Of a stretch of 64,000 bases of DNA, positions 42,401 to 48,865 are shown piece after piece; position 1 is the stretch's first letter, and every line of letters begins with the position of its first letter. Origin of the DNA: Chlamydiales bacterium (lineage in GTDB: Bacteria > Chlamydiota > Chlamydiia > Chlamydiales > Rhabdochlamydiaceae); contig JACPOL010000008.1 of assembly GCA_016185065.1 (NCBI GenBank), positions 310,001 through 374,000 on the forward strand. Reading direction: 5' to 3'. The translations under genes were made by a program, and so were the position numbers. The notes below the pieces were generated by a model. It saw only the letters and a list, made by a program, of their open reading frames with translations. It was not told the origin of the DNA and made no database searches.

Positions 42401-42701
42401 AGATGACGGTAGAAATGGGATCGATAATAGGTAGAGACCCTCCGAGAGAAACAGTAGGCACTGAAAAATCGATAATGTTGTCACCTGCCGTATTGTTCGC
42501 TTGGTCGATCGCCCAGCTCAGACTTCCCACATCCAATACGCCGCCGTCAAATTGATGATCAACGGTAATAAATGTTGCAGCCTGCAAAGAGAGAGAGAAA
42601 CAACAAAAAGAGGCTGTAAAAAAGCAGATGCTCGATCTCGCAAATCGAGCAGTTGTGATCTCTCTATGAAAACCTTTAGGAAATTGTTTCTTCTTTAGCA
42701 T
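39474..42701 (-). CDS. Glycine-rich autotransporter (Pmp-like surface protein)
   Basis: 1075 residues. A signal peptide (about 14-41, ending SLSLQAA) is followed by a passenger with beta-helix character: FITVDHQFDGGVLDVGSLSWAIDQAN, then a Gly-rich segment (about 150-470) of degenerate GGxGGxFGGGGGGGA repeats. GGALFVNSGADVEISNFIFDSN holds one GGA(I/L/V) and one FxxN motif, the repeat pair of chlamydial polymorphic membrane proteins. A TGTGSFKLQLQNANSYNGDIIVNEGTFIL block is typical of autotransporter repeats. The C-terminal beta-barrel (about 790-1075) begins near RRWNFYAGPLGTIGD and ends in FYTGFNVRF. It is likely a type V secreted adhesin. Confidence 0.88.
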   Translation of the reverse strand: MLKKKQFPKGFHREITTARFARSSICFFTASFCCFSLSLQAATFITVDHQFDGGVLDVGSLSWAIDQANNTAGDNIIDFSVPTVSLGGSLPIIDPISTVISYTIEGGSGVTIDAQSNGQVFFVNHSTVANPIVLNNLTVQNGLSQGGTANLPVIPPGGNNAGGALGAGGALFVNSGADVEISNFIFDSNAAVGGNGGDGNAAGFIKGGGGGGGFNLASGGIVFERGGVTATNAGAGGGGFGVDGSGGSAFLLPGAGGAPKGGTGGGGFNDPGVDSMNSTDGTNGGGPSPGAGGTTLGTVNGGAGGVFSGGGGGAFDADNGGVGGAGGDFGGGGGGGGASNPSGVGGDGGPGGDFGGGGGGGAVDLGGGACGSGGAGGFGGGGGGGASNFNALLAVQGGNGGAGGFGGGGGGAGFSGGVQGLAGPGGSGGGDGTAASVIPNVSGAGGGGAGFGGAVFVRQGGTLTTNGLTLNNNTVTGGTGGTSGASSAGNGDADGQDFYLMTGSTTTVNVSDSLTEQFFVAGFDSTNNGGTLNKTGTGSFKLQLQNANSYNGDIIVNEGTFILDNFIPSFFTINSAGTLTGNGTASAILNSGNVSPGLGLLTVTNLYQQTSSGTYTVDVATSSSFSSISAGSATLNGKLKVVASPGFNVPLGEKLTILTTSSSSISGTFSDVQGVNLPDSFIPMVSYLPNSVQLFFGLRPTSASSSLSSYVGGFQQTIFSSVNHINIHLEIEMERLRKRFRSNKESSEPVALSSKWDQGVLLASNKNEIVLNPQVPEKQEQLRRVIVSPTQERRWNFYAGPLGTIGDVQSRHKQPGFDYWSAGALVGFDYAFSQVGVGLLADYEKIHADVDHHWGKFDIDEAHASLYATYAPSRLPELAFNGIVGGSYEWYDIRRNVNSSNTAEGSPHGNEYDLLFGVEYALAHRQIKKMPKKLEVIPLANLQYIHLQVDDYKEHGAGDSDLSFRQQKAKSLRSTLGTRINYSWESTNLVFTPEINLGWQREYLDKHRSLHFTPISVAGPISSIGIKGAGRNTALAGIDLLFTLYKRYGIEASYDFEWNELFQDHFFYTGFNVRF

Positions 42702-42937
42702 CGCAGTTCTCCCGTGAGTTCTTTTTTAAAAACTCACTTTCAAACAACAAAAAATTTATCTCAAGCCTAAACACTTTTACTAAAATTGTGGCAGGTGCAA
42801 TCAACTACAATTGAACTGCCCCTCGCCGCAATCTCGGCTCTTCAGGACCGAGTCTAGGCGGGATTCATATTCTCTTTTATCCTTAAGCCGAAGAGAATCT
42901 CCTTTCTTTAGGAAGGAGTTCTTTAATTTTCATGCGC
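42702..42937. other. Leader region of the autotransporter
   Basis: Gene-free 236 bases on the upstream side of the minus-strand autotransporter. Near the ATG is ACGGGAGA, a good ribosome site, and a GAGTTTTTAAAAAAGAACTC hairpin. Further up lie CTCGGCTCTTCAGGACCGAG and CTCCTTTCTTTAGGAAGGAG hairpins. One or both could be part of the rsmI terminator or a structured 5' leader. No tRNA or known riboswitch was recognised. Confidence 0.45.
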
Positions 42938-43636
42938 TTAATTTGAGAAGAAGAGGAAGATGGCGGGCTTTTTTGTAAGGTCGGGAAGGGGCTTCTTCTT
43001 CCAGACGGAAACAGGCTGGGTGATGACGGTCTCGGTGGGAAGTGTCAGATCCCAGGCAACGGAGAGGAGCGTCTTATCGCTGAGGTGTTGAAGCAGCTGC
43101 CCGAGAAGCTTGGGACTCCGGTAGGGGGCTTCGATACAGAGCTGAGTCTCTTTTTCTTGAGCTGAGAGCTTTTCTAAAGCGCGGATCTGGCGCGAGAGCT
43201 TCTCCTCTTCACGCTCGAGATAACCGTGGAAGGTAAACTTTTGTCCTGAGAGGCCTGAGAGCATGAGGGCGAGCGTAATAGATGAGGGGCCGACGAAGGC
43301 TTGTATAGGCAGGTTCATCTGGCGCGCGCGAAGGACGAGGTCTGCTCCAGGGTCTGCGAGGCATGGAAGACCGCAATCGGAAACAAGTCCCCACCTCTCA
43401 CCCTTTTTAAGAAGCGATAGGAGCTCATCGAGCTCTTCTTTGGTTGTGTGTTCGCTTAGAACTCGGATGGGCATCTTCTGAGGTGCAACTCCAAAGAGCT
43501 TCAAATAGGCTCTACCCCCCTTTTCACTCTCGGCTATCAATCCTTGAATTGTCCTTACAGCCTCTCCTACGCTAGCTGGAAGCAGCTGAGCTACAGAGGT
43601 CGTCTCATCTAGAAGATTTGGAAGGAGGAGAAGCAT
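42938..43636 (-). CDS. rsmI: RsmI-family SAM-dependent methyltransferase (YraL)
   Basis: 232 residues. It belongs to the tetrapyrrole methylase fold: GERWGLVSDCGLPCLADPGADLV gives the SAM-binding loop, PIQAFVGPSSITLALMLSGLSGQKFTFHGYL follows, and a C-terminal EAPYRSPKLLGQL. The E. coli homologue RsmI (YraL) 2'-O-methylates C1402 of 16S rRNA. At 232 residues it is shorter than the 280-residue E. coli form, as in Chlamydia CT048. Its start overlaps the end of the delta-subunit-like gene by 32 bases, and this pairing (CT047-CT048) is conserved in Chlamydia. Confidence 0.85.
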   Translation of the reverse strand: MLLLLPNLLDETTSVAQLLPASVGEAVRTIQGLIAESEKGGRAYLKLFGVAPQKMPIRVLSEHTTKEELDELLSLLKKGERWGLVSDCGLPCLADPGADLVLRARQMNLPIQAFVGPSSITLALMLSGLSGQKFTFHGYLEREEEKLSRQIRALEKLSAQEKETQLCIEAPYRSPKLLGQLLQHLSDKTLLSVAWDLTLPTETVITQPVSVWKKKPLPDLTKKPAIFLFFSN

Positions 43637-44663
43637 GCTTTGCCTTCAAGTAGGTGATTTTTGAGATCAGCATATCCCAGAGGAGTTCTGCTGATGGGGG
43701 CTGGTTTTTTGCATCGAGTTCAATTTCAAAGGTCAAAACTTGCGCCTGAGCAAAAAAGTCGAGCTGCCTGCGTCTTGCTACAGCATAACAACGATCGAAG
43801 GCCTGGGGCCTAAGCGCTGGAAAGTGGCCTGCGATCTCACTCGGCGAGCAGCCTTTTGCAATTAACGAGCTCAGGCGAAGGCCGATATCCAGCTGATTGC
43901 GCAAAAATGATGTCATGGCAATGAGTGCAGATAGATCTTCAATGGGCTGTCGAGGCAGAGGCTCTTCTTCCCAAACGAGGCTCTCTGCGAGCTTCCAGAG
44001 ACCTGCCGATTGAGCCTTTGCGGTCATCGTCTGCACATCAGAGAGAGTGATGCTCTTGCGCTCTCCGACAAAAGTGATCAGCTTAAAGAGCTCTTGGGTG
44101 AGCACTCCTCTCTCCACTCCCTGGCTATCGATAAGAAGAAGAGCGGCATCTTCAAAAAGGGTCTTCTTCTCCGCAGCAGCTTCCGAGACGAGCCACTCTT
44201 TCACTCGCTTCTTCTTCTCCCAAGGCTTCTCACCGCTCATATCGAGCAGAATTAGCTCTTTTTTTGCCTGCTGGTAGAAGCCTGCTTGGGCAGGAAGTTG
44301 AGAAGCTCCCATGATCAGATAGACGAAAGGAGCTGGCTTCTCCAGGTAGAGTGAGAGCCTCTCCATCTCAGCTTTTTTTAACTGCTCAACACCATCGAGA
44401 ATAAGAACCCAGTGGCTTCCAAAAAGGGGCCTGCTTTCAAGCAGTTCAAAGCAGCTTTCAAAGCTCTGCTTCTCATCTAATCGAAAGGTGCGCTGCTCTC
44501 CCCCTCCATTCATCGCAAGAGTTGCGACTTTTTCAAGCAGATCCATACGCTCTACTGCATCGGGACAGACAACCATGTAGGCCAGGGAGAGGTTCCCAGG
44601 AAAGGCCTCTTTTAAGTGCTTCTCGAATGCACTAGCGCTCTGGTATTTCAAGACTTCCCCCAC
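43605..44663 (-). CDS. holA: DNA polymerase III delta subunit-like protein (CT047-like)
   Basis: 352 residues. The layout matches HolA: an N-terminal AAA-like domain (about 15-140, with LSLAYMVVCPDAVERMDLLEKV and HWVLILDGVEQLKKAEMERLSLYLEKPAPFVYLIM), a middle helical lid and a C-terminal collar domain (about 215-340, ALIAMTSFLRNQLDIGLRLSSLIAKG). Delta opens the beta clamp during loading. Sequence is diverged and the P-loop is absent, as usual for delta. It lies in one transcription unit with rsmI and the OsmC gene, overlapping both. The assignment is by architecture and chlamydial synteny. Confidence 0.75.
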   Translation of the reverse strand: MGEVLKYQSASAFEKHLKEAFPGNLSLAYMVVCPDAVERMDLLEKVATLAMNGGGEQRTFRLDEKQSFESCFELLESRPLFGSHWVLILDGVEQLKKAEMERLSLYLEKPAPFVYLIMGASQLPAQAGFYQQAKKELILLDMSGEKPWEKKKRVKEWLVSEAAAEKKTLFEDAALLLIDSQGVERGVLTQELFKLITFVGERKSITLSDVQTMTAKAQSAGLWKLAESLVWEEEPLPRQPIEDLSALIAMTSFLRNQLDIGLRLSSLIAKGCSPSEIAGHFPALRPQAFDRCYAVARRRQLDFFAQAQVLTFEIELDAKNQPPSAELLWDMLISKITYLKAKHASPPSKSSR

Positions 44664-45058
44664 TCAAATGTTACGATCTGCTCCAAATCTGGATGGAGAC
44701 TGGCGTGCACAGGACACTCGGTGGCGGCTTTTTCTAGCTGTTTTTGCACCTCTGCATCAAATTTGTGAGGCGAGGTGAAGTTGAGTGTGATCTTGCCGAT
44801 CCTTCTCGGGCCGCTCTTCATCTCCTTCGAGACATTGACCTTGGTTCCAGTGAGATCTAAGTTGTGGCGCTTCGCATAGATGCCCATGATTGTGAGGATG
44901 CAAGAGCCGAGAGCCACTCCTATGAGGTCTGTTGGAGAGAAGAACTCCCCTTTTCCCTGGTTGTCCTTCGGCGCATCTGTACGGAGGGCCTCGCCGCTCT
45001 CTTCATGCACGCAGCGCGTCCGCAAACCACCCTCGTAGACGATTTCAACCTCTGTCAT
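44648..45058 (-). CDS. OsmC/Ohr-family peroxidase-like protein
   Basis: 136 residues from the ATG at 45056-45058, within the normal range; the frame further upstream runs into the opposite gene. It has the OsmC pattern: GEFFSPTDLIGVALGSCILTIMGIYAKRHNLDLTG with the first Cys (Cys53), and AATECPVHASL with the second Cys (Cys115). The two thiols reduce organic hydroperoxides. It is the first gene of the unit osmC-holA-rsmI, divergent from the small basic protein. Substrate unknown; general antioxidant role. Confidence 0.88.
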   Translation of the reverse strand: MTEVEIVYEGGLRTRCVHEESGEALRTDAPKDNQGKGEFFSPTDLIGVALGSCILTIMGIYAKRHNLDLTGTKVNVSKEMKSGPRRIGKITLNFTSPHKFDAEVQKQLEKAATECPVHASLHPDLEQIVTFEWGKS

Positions 45059-45128
45059 TTTCAACTCCTCTGCTTTAAAAGAATGGTATACTCCAGAGAG
45101 ATCTCTATTGGCAAAGTAAAGTAAATTA

Positions 45129-45158
45129 TTGACACCTAGCCGTTTTGCGACATAGAAT
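45129..45158 (+). promoter_or_regulatory. Strong promoter of the small basic protein
   Basis: Perfect TTGACA (45129-45134), an 18-base spacer and TAGAAT (45153-45158), 21 bases before the ATG at 45180. It is the best -35 element in the window. Confidence 0.7.
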
Positions 45159-45179
45159 CTAAAGAAAAGAGAAAAAACT

Positions 45180-45395
45180 ATGTTTGGCAAATTCAAAAAA
45201 ACCGCAAAAAAACTTATTGGCCGCACTGCAGCACCTAAAAAAGCAGAGCCTAAAAAAGCAGCTCCAAAAGCGAAGCCTGCAGCTGCTCCAAAAGAAGAGG
45301 CTCCACCTACCTTTGAACGAGTAAAACCCTTTGCTCCCGGCAGAATCATGACCGCCGAGGGGTGGAGGCGTCTTATGCTGAAAAAGCAGAAGTAA
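45180..45395 (+). CDS. Small basic Lys/Ala/Pro-rich protein (possible nucleoid-associated)
   Basis: 71 residues. The N-terminal 40 residues are Lys/Ala/Pro-rich in histone-H1-like repeats (APKKAEPKKAAPKAKPAAA). The C-terminal 25 residues (FERVKPFAPGRIMTAEGWRR...) look like a short conserved motif. No family recognised. In C. trachomatis the histone-like gene hctB (CT046) lies next to CT047; here this gene lies on the other side of osmC from the CT047-like gene, so it could be a compact counterpart, but the sequences are not clearly homologous. A strong promoter and GAAAAGAGAAA before the ATG suggest high expression. The fabI gene follows. Confidence 0.65.
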   Translation: MFGKFKKTAKKLIGRTAAPKKAEPKKAAPKAKPAAAPKEEAPPTFERVKPFAPGRIMTAEGWRRLMLKKQK

Positions 45396-45464
45396 TTGGT
45401 ATTATTCTCCCCTTTTTGCTATGCTCTTGCACACTATTTATTTTAATTGTGGGAGATCGTGCTT

Positions 45465-46355
45465 ATGAAAAACCTAAAGGGCAAAAAGGCTTTTATCGCA
45501 GGAATCGGTGACGACCAGGGATATGGCTGGGCCATCGCTAAAGAGCTAGCAGAGCAGGGCGCTGAGATCATCATCGGCACATGGACTCCCCTCCTAAGAA
45601 TTTTTACCACAGCTTGGTCTCAAGGCAAATTCGACGAATCGCGCATGCTATCAAGCGGGAAGATGATGGAGTATTCTAAGCTCTACGCTCTCGATGCCGC
45701 ATTTGACAAGCCTGAAGACGTTCCTCAAGATATCCGTGAAAACAAGCGCTATCAGGACGCCTCAAACTACACGATCTCAGAAGTGGCTGCAGCTGTAGCA
45801 AAAGACTTCGGCAAGATCGATATTCTCGTTCACGCTCTTGCGAACGCACCAGAAGTAAAGAAGCCCCTCATGGAGACCTCTAGAGCGGGCTACCTCTCTG
45901 CAATGAGCTCCTCATCCTACTCTTTTGTTAGCCTCGTGGCCCACTTCGGTCCCCACATGGCTGAAGGCGGCTCTGCACTTTCACTCACCTACATCGCCTC
46001 TGAGCGCGTCGTGCCTGGATATGGCGGCGGCATGAGCTCGGCAAAAGCTGCTCTTGAGAGCGACACACGCGTGCTCGCGTGGGAAGCTGGCCGCAAGTGG
46101 AACCTCCGAGTTAATACAATCTCCGCAGGACCTCTGCGCAGCCGCGCTGCAAAAGCGATCGGCTTCATTGAAAAGATGATCGACTATTCGCGCGCGAACG
46201 CTCCTCTTGTAAAAGAGATGCTCGCCGAAGAGGTCGGTGCGAGTGCTGCATTCCTAGTCTCCCCTGCTGCGTCTGCAATCACCGGTGTAACACTCTACGT
46301 GGATAACGGAATGCACGCGATGGGCATCTCCGTCGACAGCCCCACCCTCCTCTAA
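45465..46355 (+). CDS. fabI: Enoyl-[acyl-carrier-protein] reductase (NADH), FabI
   Basis: 296 residues from the ATG at 45465 (GGGAG upstream), close to the 298 of Chlamydia. The Rossmann start is [24 protein letters not shown], with the plant-type insertion (about 30-100, [18 protein letters not shown]...). The catalytic pair is Tyr and Lys in [15 protein letters not shown] (Tyr-x6-Lys spacing for divergent ENRs: [19 protein letters not shown]). The C-terminal [16 protein letters not shown] is typical. It reduces enoyl-ACP in the last step of each FAS-II cycle and is the target of triclosan-type inhibitors. A weak promoter (TTGGTA, 18, TATGCT) lies at 45396-45425. Confidence 0.95.
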   Translation: MKNLKGKKAFIAGIGDDQGYGWAIAKELAEQGAEIIIGTWTPLLRIFTTAWSQGKFDESRMLSSGKMMEYSKLYALDAAFDKPEDVPQDIRENKRYQDASNYTISEVAAAVAKDFGKIDILVHALANAPEVKKPLMETSRAGYLSAMSSSSYSFVSLVAHFGPHMAEGGSALSLTYIASERVVPGYGGGMSSAKAALESDTRVLAWEAGRKWNLRVNTISAGPLRSRAAKAIGFIEKMIDYSRANAPLVKEMLAEEVGASAAFLVSPAASAITGVTLYVDNGMHAMGISVDSPTLL

Positions 46356-46376
46356 GAATAGAGAAGGAAAAGAAGA

Positions 46377-46559
46377 AGAAAAGATCGGGCACCGGCACGG
46401 GCACGCACACGTTCACGAAAGAAAAAGAAAGAGAGAGTCTACTCTTCTTCTCTCTTTCGTAAACGAGACCGTGTGCGTGCCCGTGCCTGCTCCTCTCTTC
46501 CCGATGCCCTTTCTCTCTTTCGTGAACGTGTGCGTGCCCGTGCCGGTGCCCGATCTTCT
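46377..46559. repeat. Three-arm GC-rich palindrome cluster (GCGTGCCCGTGCC family)
   Basis: The left arm at about 46377-46421 (GATCGGGCACCGGCACGGGC...) pairs with the right arm at 46517-46559, and a partial arm of the right-hand type lies at about 46454-46490. Same family as 20545-20672. It lies between fabI and the FliO-like gene, on the non-coding stretch 46356-46617. Confidence 0.82.
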
Positions 46560-46617
46560 CTCTCACTTTAAATAAGCTTCATGCTATTTTGAGCAAAAAA
46601 CATTCAGGAGTCTATTT

Positions 46618-47070
46618 ATGCGCAAATTTGGTTTAGTTCTGATTGCGATCTGTTTTTCTCTAGTTGCGTATGCAGATGCGCCATCTAAAGCCCCTGCCAA
46701 TCCACCAGCTCTTGCTCCAACAAAGCAGCCTCCAGTTCCAGGTCAACCTACAGTGCCATCCTTGGATCAGACTCCGGATGAAACCATTCCAGAAACACCG
46801 ACATATGAGTATGCCCTCGGAAAGATGCTGCTCACCCTGCTCGGCTTAATCGTCTTGATTATTCTGACAGTCTGGATGCTGAAGAAGCTGGGTTCTGGCA
46901 AAGCTGGGAGCGCATCTGGTCAGTCGATTAAAATCCTCGAAAGACGCCCCCTAAGCCAGAAGTCTGTTCTCTACCTCATCGAAGTTCAAGGAAAGCAGGT
47001 TCTTATCGCAGAGTCGCAGCTGGAAGTGCGCAGACTCGCAGACATCGAACTCCCTCCAGAACTCGACTAA
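46618..47070 (+). CDS. FliO-like secretion-apparatus membrane protein
   Basis: 150 residues: a signal-like helix (about 3-20), a Pro-rich stretch (22-58), one membrane helix (about 69-88, MLLTLLGLIVLIILTVWML) and a small cytoplasmic beta domain (95-150) with IKILERRPLSQKSVLYLIEVQGKQVLIAES, the pattern of FliO (flagellar export, PF04347). FliO assists assembly of the FliP pore. No flagellar genes lie nearby. Chlamydiae carry a few flagellar-type T3SS homologues (FliF, FliI, FlhA), so a role in one of these export gates is possible. Start supported by CAGGAG. Confidence 0.72.
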   Translation: MRKFGLVLIAICFSLVAYADAPSKAPANPPALAPTKQPPVPGQPTVPSLDQTPDETIPETPTYEYALGKMLLTLLGLIVLIILTVWMLKKLGSGKAGSASGQSIKILERRPLSQKSVLYLIEVQGKQVLIAESQLEVRRLADIELPPELD

Positions 47071-47086
47071 CCCCCTTAAAAAACTC

Positions 47087-47242
47087 TTTTTTGGAGTGCG
47101 GCGACTCGGCGCCGCTTTTCTTAAAATCGACCTGTCGATTTTTTCTAGCAAGAACGCTTCTTATCATATTTATTTGAAATTAAGAGAGATCGCCGAGGCG
47201 ATCTCGAGAAAAGCGGCGCCGAGTCGCCGCACTCCAAAAAAA
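47087..47242. repeat. Perfect-arm palindrome of the TTGGAGTGCGGCG family
   Basis: 35-base arms at 47087-47121 and 47207-47242 are perfectly complementary (TTTTTTGGAGTGCGGCGACT...). Inner hairpins (AAAATCGACCTGTCGATTTT, GAGATCGCC-GAGGCGATCTC) add structure. Convergent gap; it can act as a bidirectional terminator since it begins and ends with A/T tracts. Confidence 0.9.
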
Positions 47243-47254
47243 GCTTCGGACAGG

Positions 47255-47860
47255 CTAGGTTTTTTTGAAGGTGGAGAAGAGCTCTTGGATGCCATAGAAG
47301 GGCAAGATGGTAAAGAAGGCGAGCGTCAGAACAAAAAAGATGTAGCTGAGGACGATAAAGAGTCCATCCTCCTCCATGATGCCAATTGAAACGAGCGCTG
47401 TTGTAAGCCCTGGCAGAAAGTTGGTGCCAGGCGGGAGCGGCAGAGCTAGAAAAAAGCCGCATACAGCGAGCATCACCCCGTGTAAAATTTGAAGATGCGG
47501 ATGTCTCACAAGAAACTTCCCGCGCGGCTTTATTAGCTTCTCAGCGCGTTTCATCACCCTTGCAGCTGTGCGAAACCCTTTTGCTAAGGTCGCACCGCTC
47601 ATCTTGCGTTTTAAAAGAAAACGAGGAAACCAGAGAGACGTTCCCTTAGCAATTCTGATTCCATTGAAACAGATGAAGATACCGAAAAGGATTGAAAGAC
47701 CTGGAATGGGAACAAAGAGAACAAAGGGAAGTGAGAGAACCAGCGTGATTAGCGCCTGAGTCCGGGTATGCAGAAGCCCCACAAGCTCTTTTAAAGTGAG
47801 ATCCTTCTCTTGGCAGGTGTGCGCTAAGTGGTGAAACTCAACAGATAATCGATGGTTCAT
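47255..47860 (-). CDS. ExoD-family membrane protein
   Basis: 201 residues. Features of the ExoD family (PF06055): LTLKELVGLLHTRTQALITLVLSLPFVLFVPIPGLSILFG at the start, GTSLWFPRFLLKRKM in the middle and a C-terminal multi-helix half ending in VSIGIMEEDGLFIVLSYIFFVL. ExoD was first described in rhizobial exopolysaccharide synthesis and invasion; its molecular activity is unknown, and a general envelope role is likely. About four or five membrane helices. It is convergent with the FliO-like gene. Confidence 0.85.
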   Translation of the reverse strand: MNHRLSVEFHHLAHTCQEKDLTLKELVGLLHTRTQALITLVLSLPFVLFVPIPGLSILFGIFICFNGIRIAKGTSLWFPRFLLKRKMSGATLAKGFRTAARVMKRAEKLIKPRGKFLVRHPHLQILHGVMLAVCGFFLALPLPPGTNFLPGLTTALVSIGIMEEDGLFIVLSYIFFVLTLAFFTILPFYGIQELFSTFKKT

Positions 47861-47903
47861 ATCTCAGTGGGATATACACCGAAGAGCTCGATTTGTCTAA
47901 CAA

Positions 47904-48695
47904 TTAATAAATTACGCCTTCTGCTCTGCGCTCGAATTTATTTCGTTCGGTTCCATCAGCTGAACGGATCTTTTCAGTGGTATGCTGGGAGGGCATAAAA
48001 CACAAGGCCATAAAGAAGACCTTGTCTTTGAGCGGTATAGCTAAGGCTTGTTTATACTCCTCACTTTCACCCCCATAAATTCTTTTTGCTTCGGCTGGAT
48101 AGCGAAAATCCTGTTTATGTGTCGCGCCATTAAAAAGAAGCCTTTGTGCCGCAACGATAATCTTCCTTCCATCATATTGAGAGAAAAAACCGACAAGCGC
48201 CCCTGTCTGATTCATTAAAAAGAAGAGAGGAGCAACAAGAATATGGCGCACAGTAGGCCAGGCTTCATTAACCACCTCTTCCGCAAGATGAGGCAGAAAA
48301 CCCACGAGAGCTGAGCCTAGCCCTTCACTGTAGTAGTCCCGATTGAGAAGGCTGATCGTGTTGAATAGCGCTTCGGCAACATTATAGACCAGGCGAACGA
48401 GTGCAAACATGAAGTCGCCTGCACAATATAATGGATTAAAGATAAAGATAAGTGAGCTCTTTAAAACAATCATCGGCTCCCCATCTTTAAAAGAGTAGAG
48501 ATCCCCCGTGTGACAATCTTCTAGATACTTTAGCACAAGCTCTCTGCTTCCATCTGAATTTGTCTTTGTCCCTGAGAGCAGAACTCTATCGCCATTTGCA
48601 TCAAGCTTGTAAAAGTCGACCTCCTTCCAATGGGGAGCATCGCCCACGATGCAGCTAGGAAGACAGGATGTAATAGGGAGGCTACAGCAGCTCAT
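47904..48695 (-). CDS. Hypothetical protein with central hydrophobic segments (candidate effector)
   Basis: 263 residues from the ATG at 48693-48695, chosen because TAGGTGATAAAG gives an AGGTG ribosome site; a GTG three codons upstream overlaps that site. The N-terminus is Cys-rich (MSCCSLPITSCLPSCIVG). Hydrophobic segments lie at about 80-115 and 155-180, and the C-terminus is charged. No signal peptide and no recognised domain. The Cys cluster could be acylated or disulfide-bonded. The leader is AT-rich like those of other orphan genes here, and the gene is divergent from the hydrolase. Function unknown. Confidence 0.65.
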   Translation of the reverse strand: MSCCSLPITSCLPSCIVGDAPHWKEVDFYKLDANGDRVLLSGTKTNSDGSRELVLKYLEDCHTGDLYSFKDGEPMIVLKSSLIFIFNPLYCAGDFMFALVRLVYNVAEALFNTISLLNRDYYSEGLGSALVGFLPHLAEEVVNEAWPTVRHILVAPLFFLMNQTGALVGFFSQYDGRKIIVAAQRLLFNGATHKQDFRYPAEAKRIYGGESEEYKQALAIPLKDKVFFMALCFMPSQHTTEKIRSADGTERNKFERRAEGVIY

Positions 48696-48850
48696 CTTTA
48701 TCACCTAAAATTAAATAAACTTGACGTCTATTTTACATTAAAAGATGATATTTGACTCAATAAAAAAATCAATTAACAAAACTAGCTCGCAAAAACCACT
48801 TTAAAATACTAATAATAATTTTAATTATTATTTTTTAGAAGCAGAATTGT

Positions 48851-48856
48851 TATAAT
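48851..48856 (+). promoter_or_regulatory. TATAAT -10 element directly before the hydrolase gene
   Basis: A perfect TATAAT ends ten bases before the ATG at 48866, so transcription would start only about 3 bases before it, giving a leaderless or near-leaderless mRNA. No good -35 is visible. Confidence 0.4.
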
Positions 48857-48865
48857 TGACGCACT

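Noticed and set aside
42702..42937. Possible tRNA, tmRNA or short gene in the autotransporter leader.
   Set aside because: No cloverleaf with a T-loop consensus could be drawn. The short frames have no start codon or break after 16 codons.
44648..45349. A 233-residue version of the OsmC protein.
   Set aside because: The extra 97 residues are low-complexity Ala/Phe/Gly translations of the opposite small basic gene. The OsmC domain begins at the ATG at 45058.
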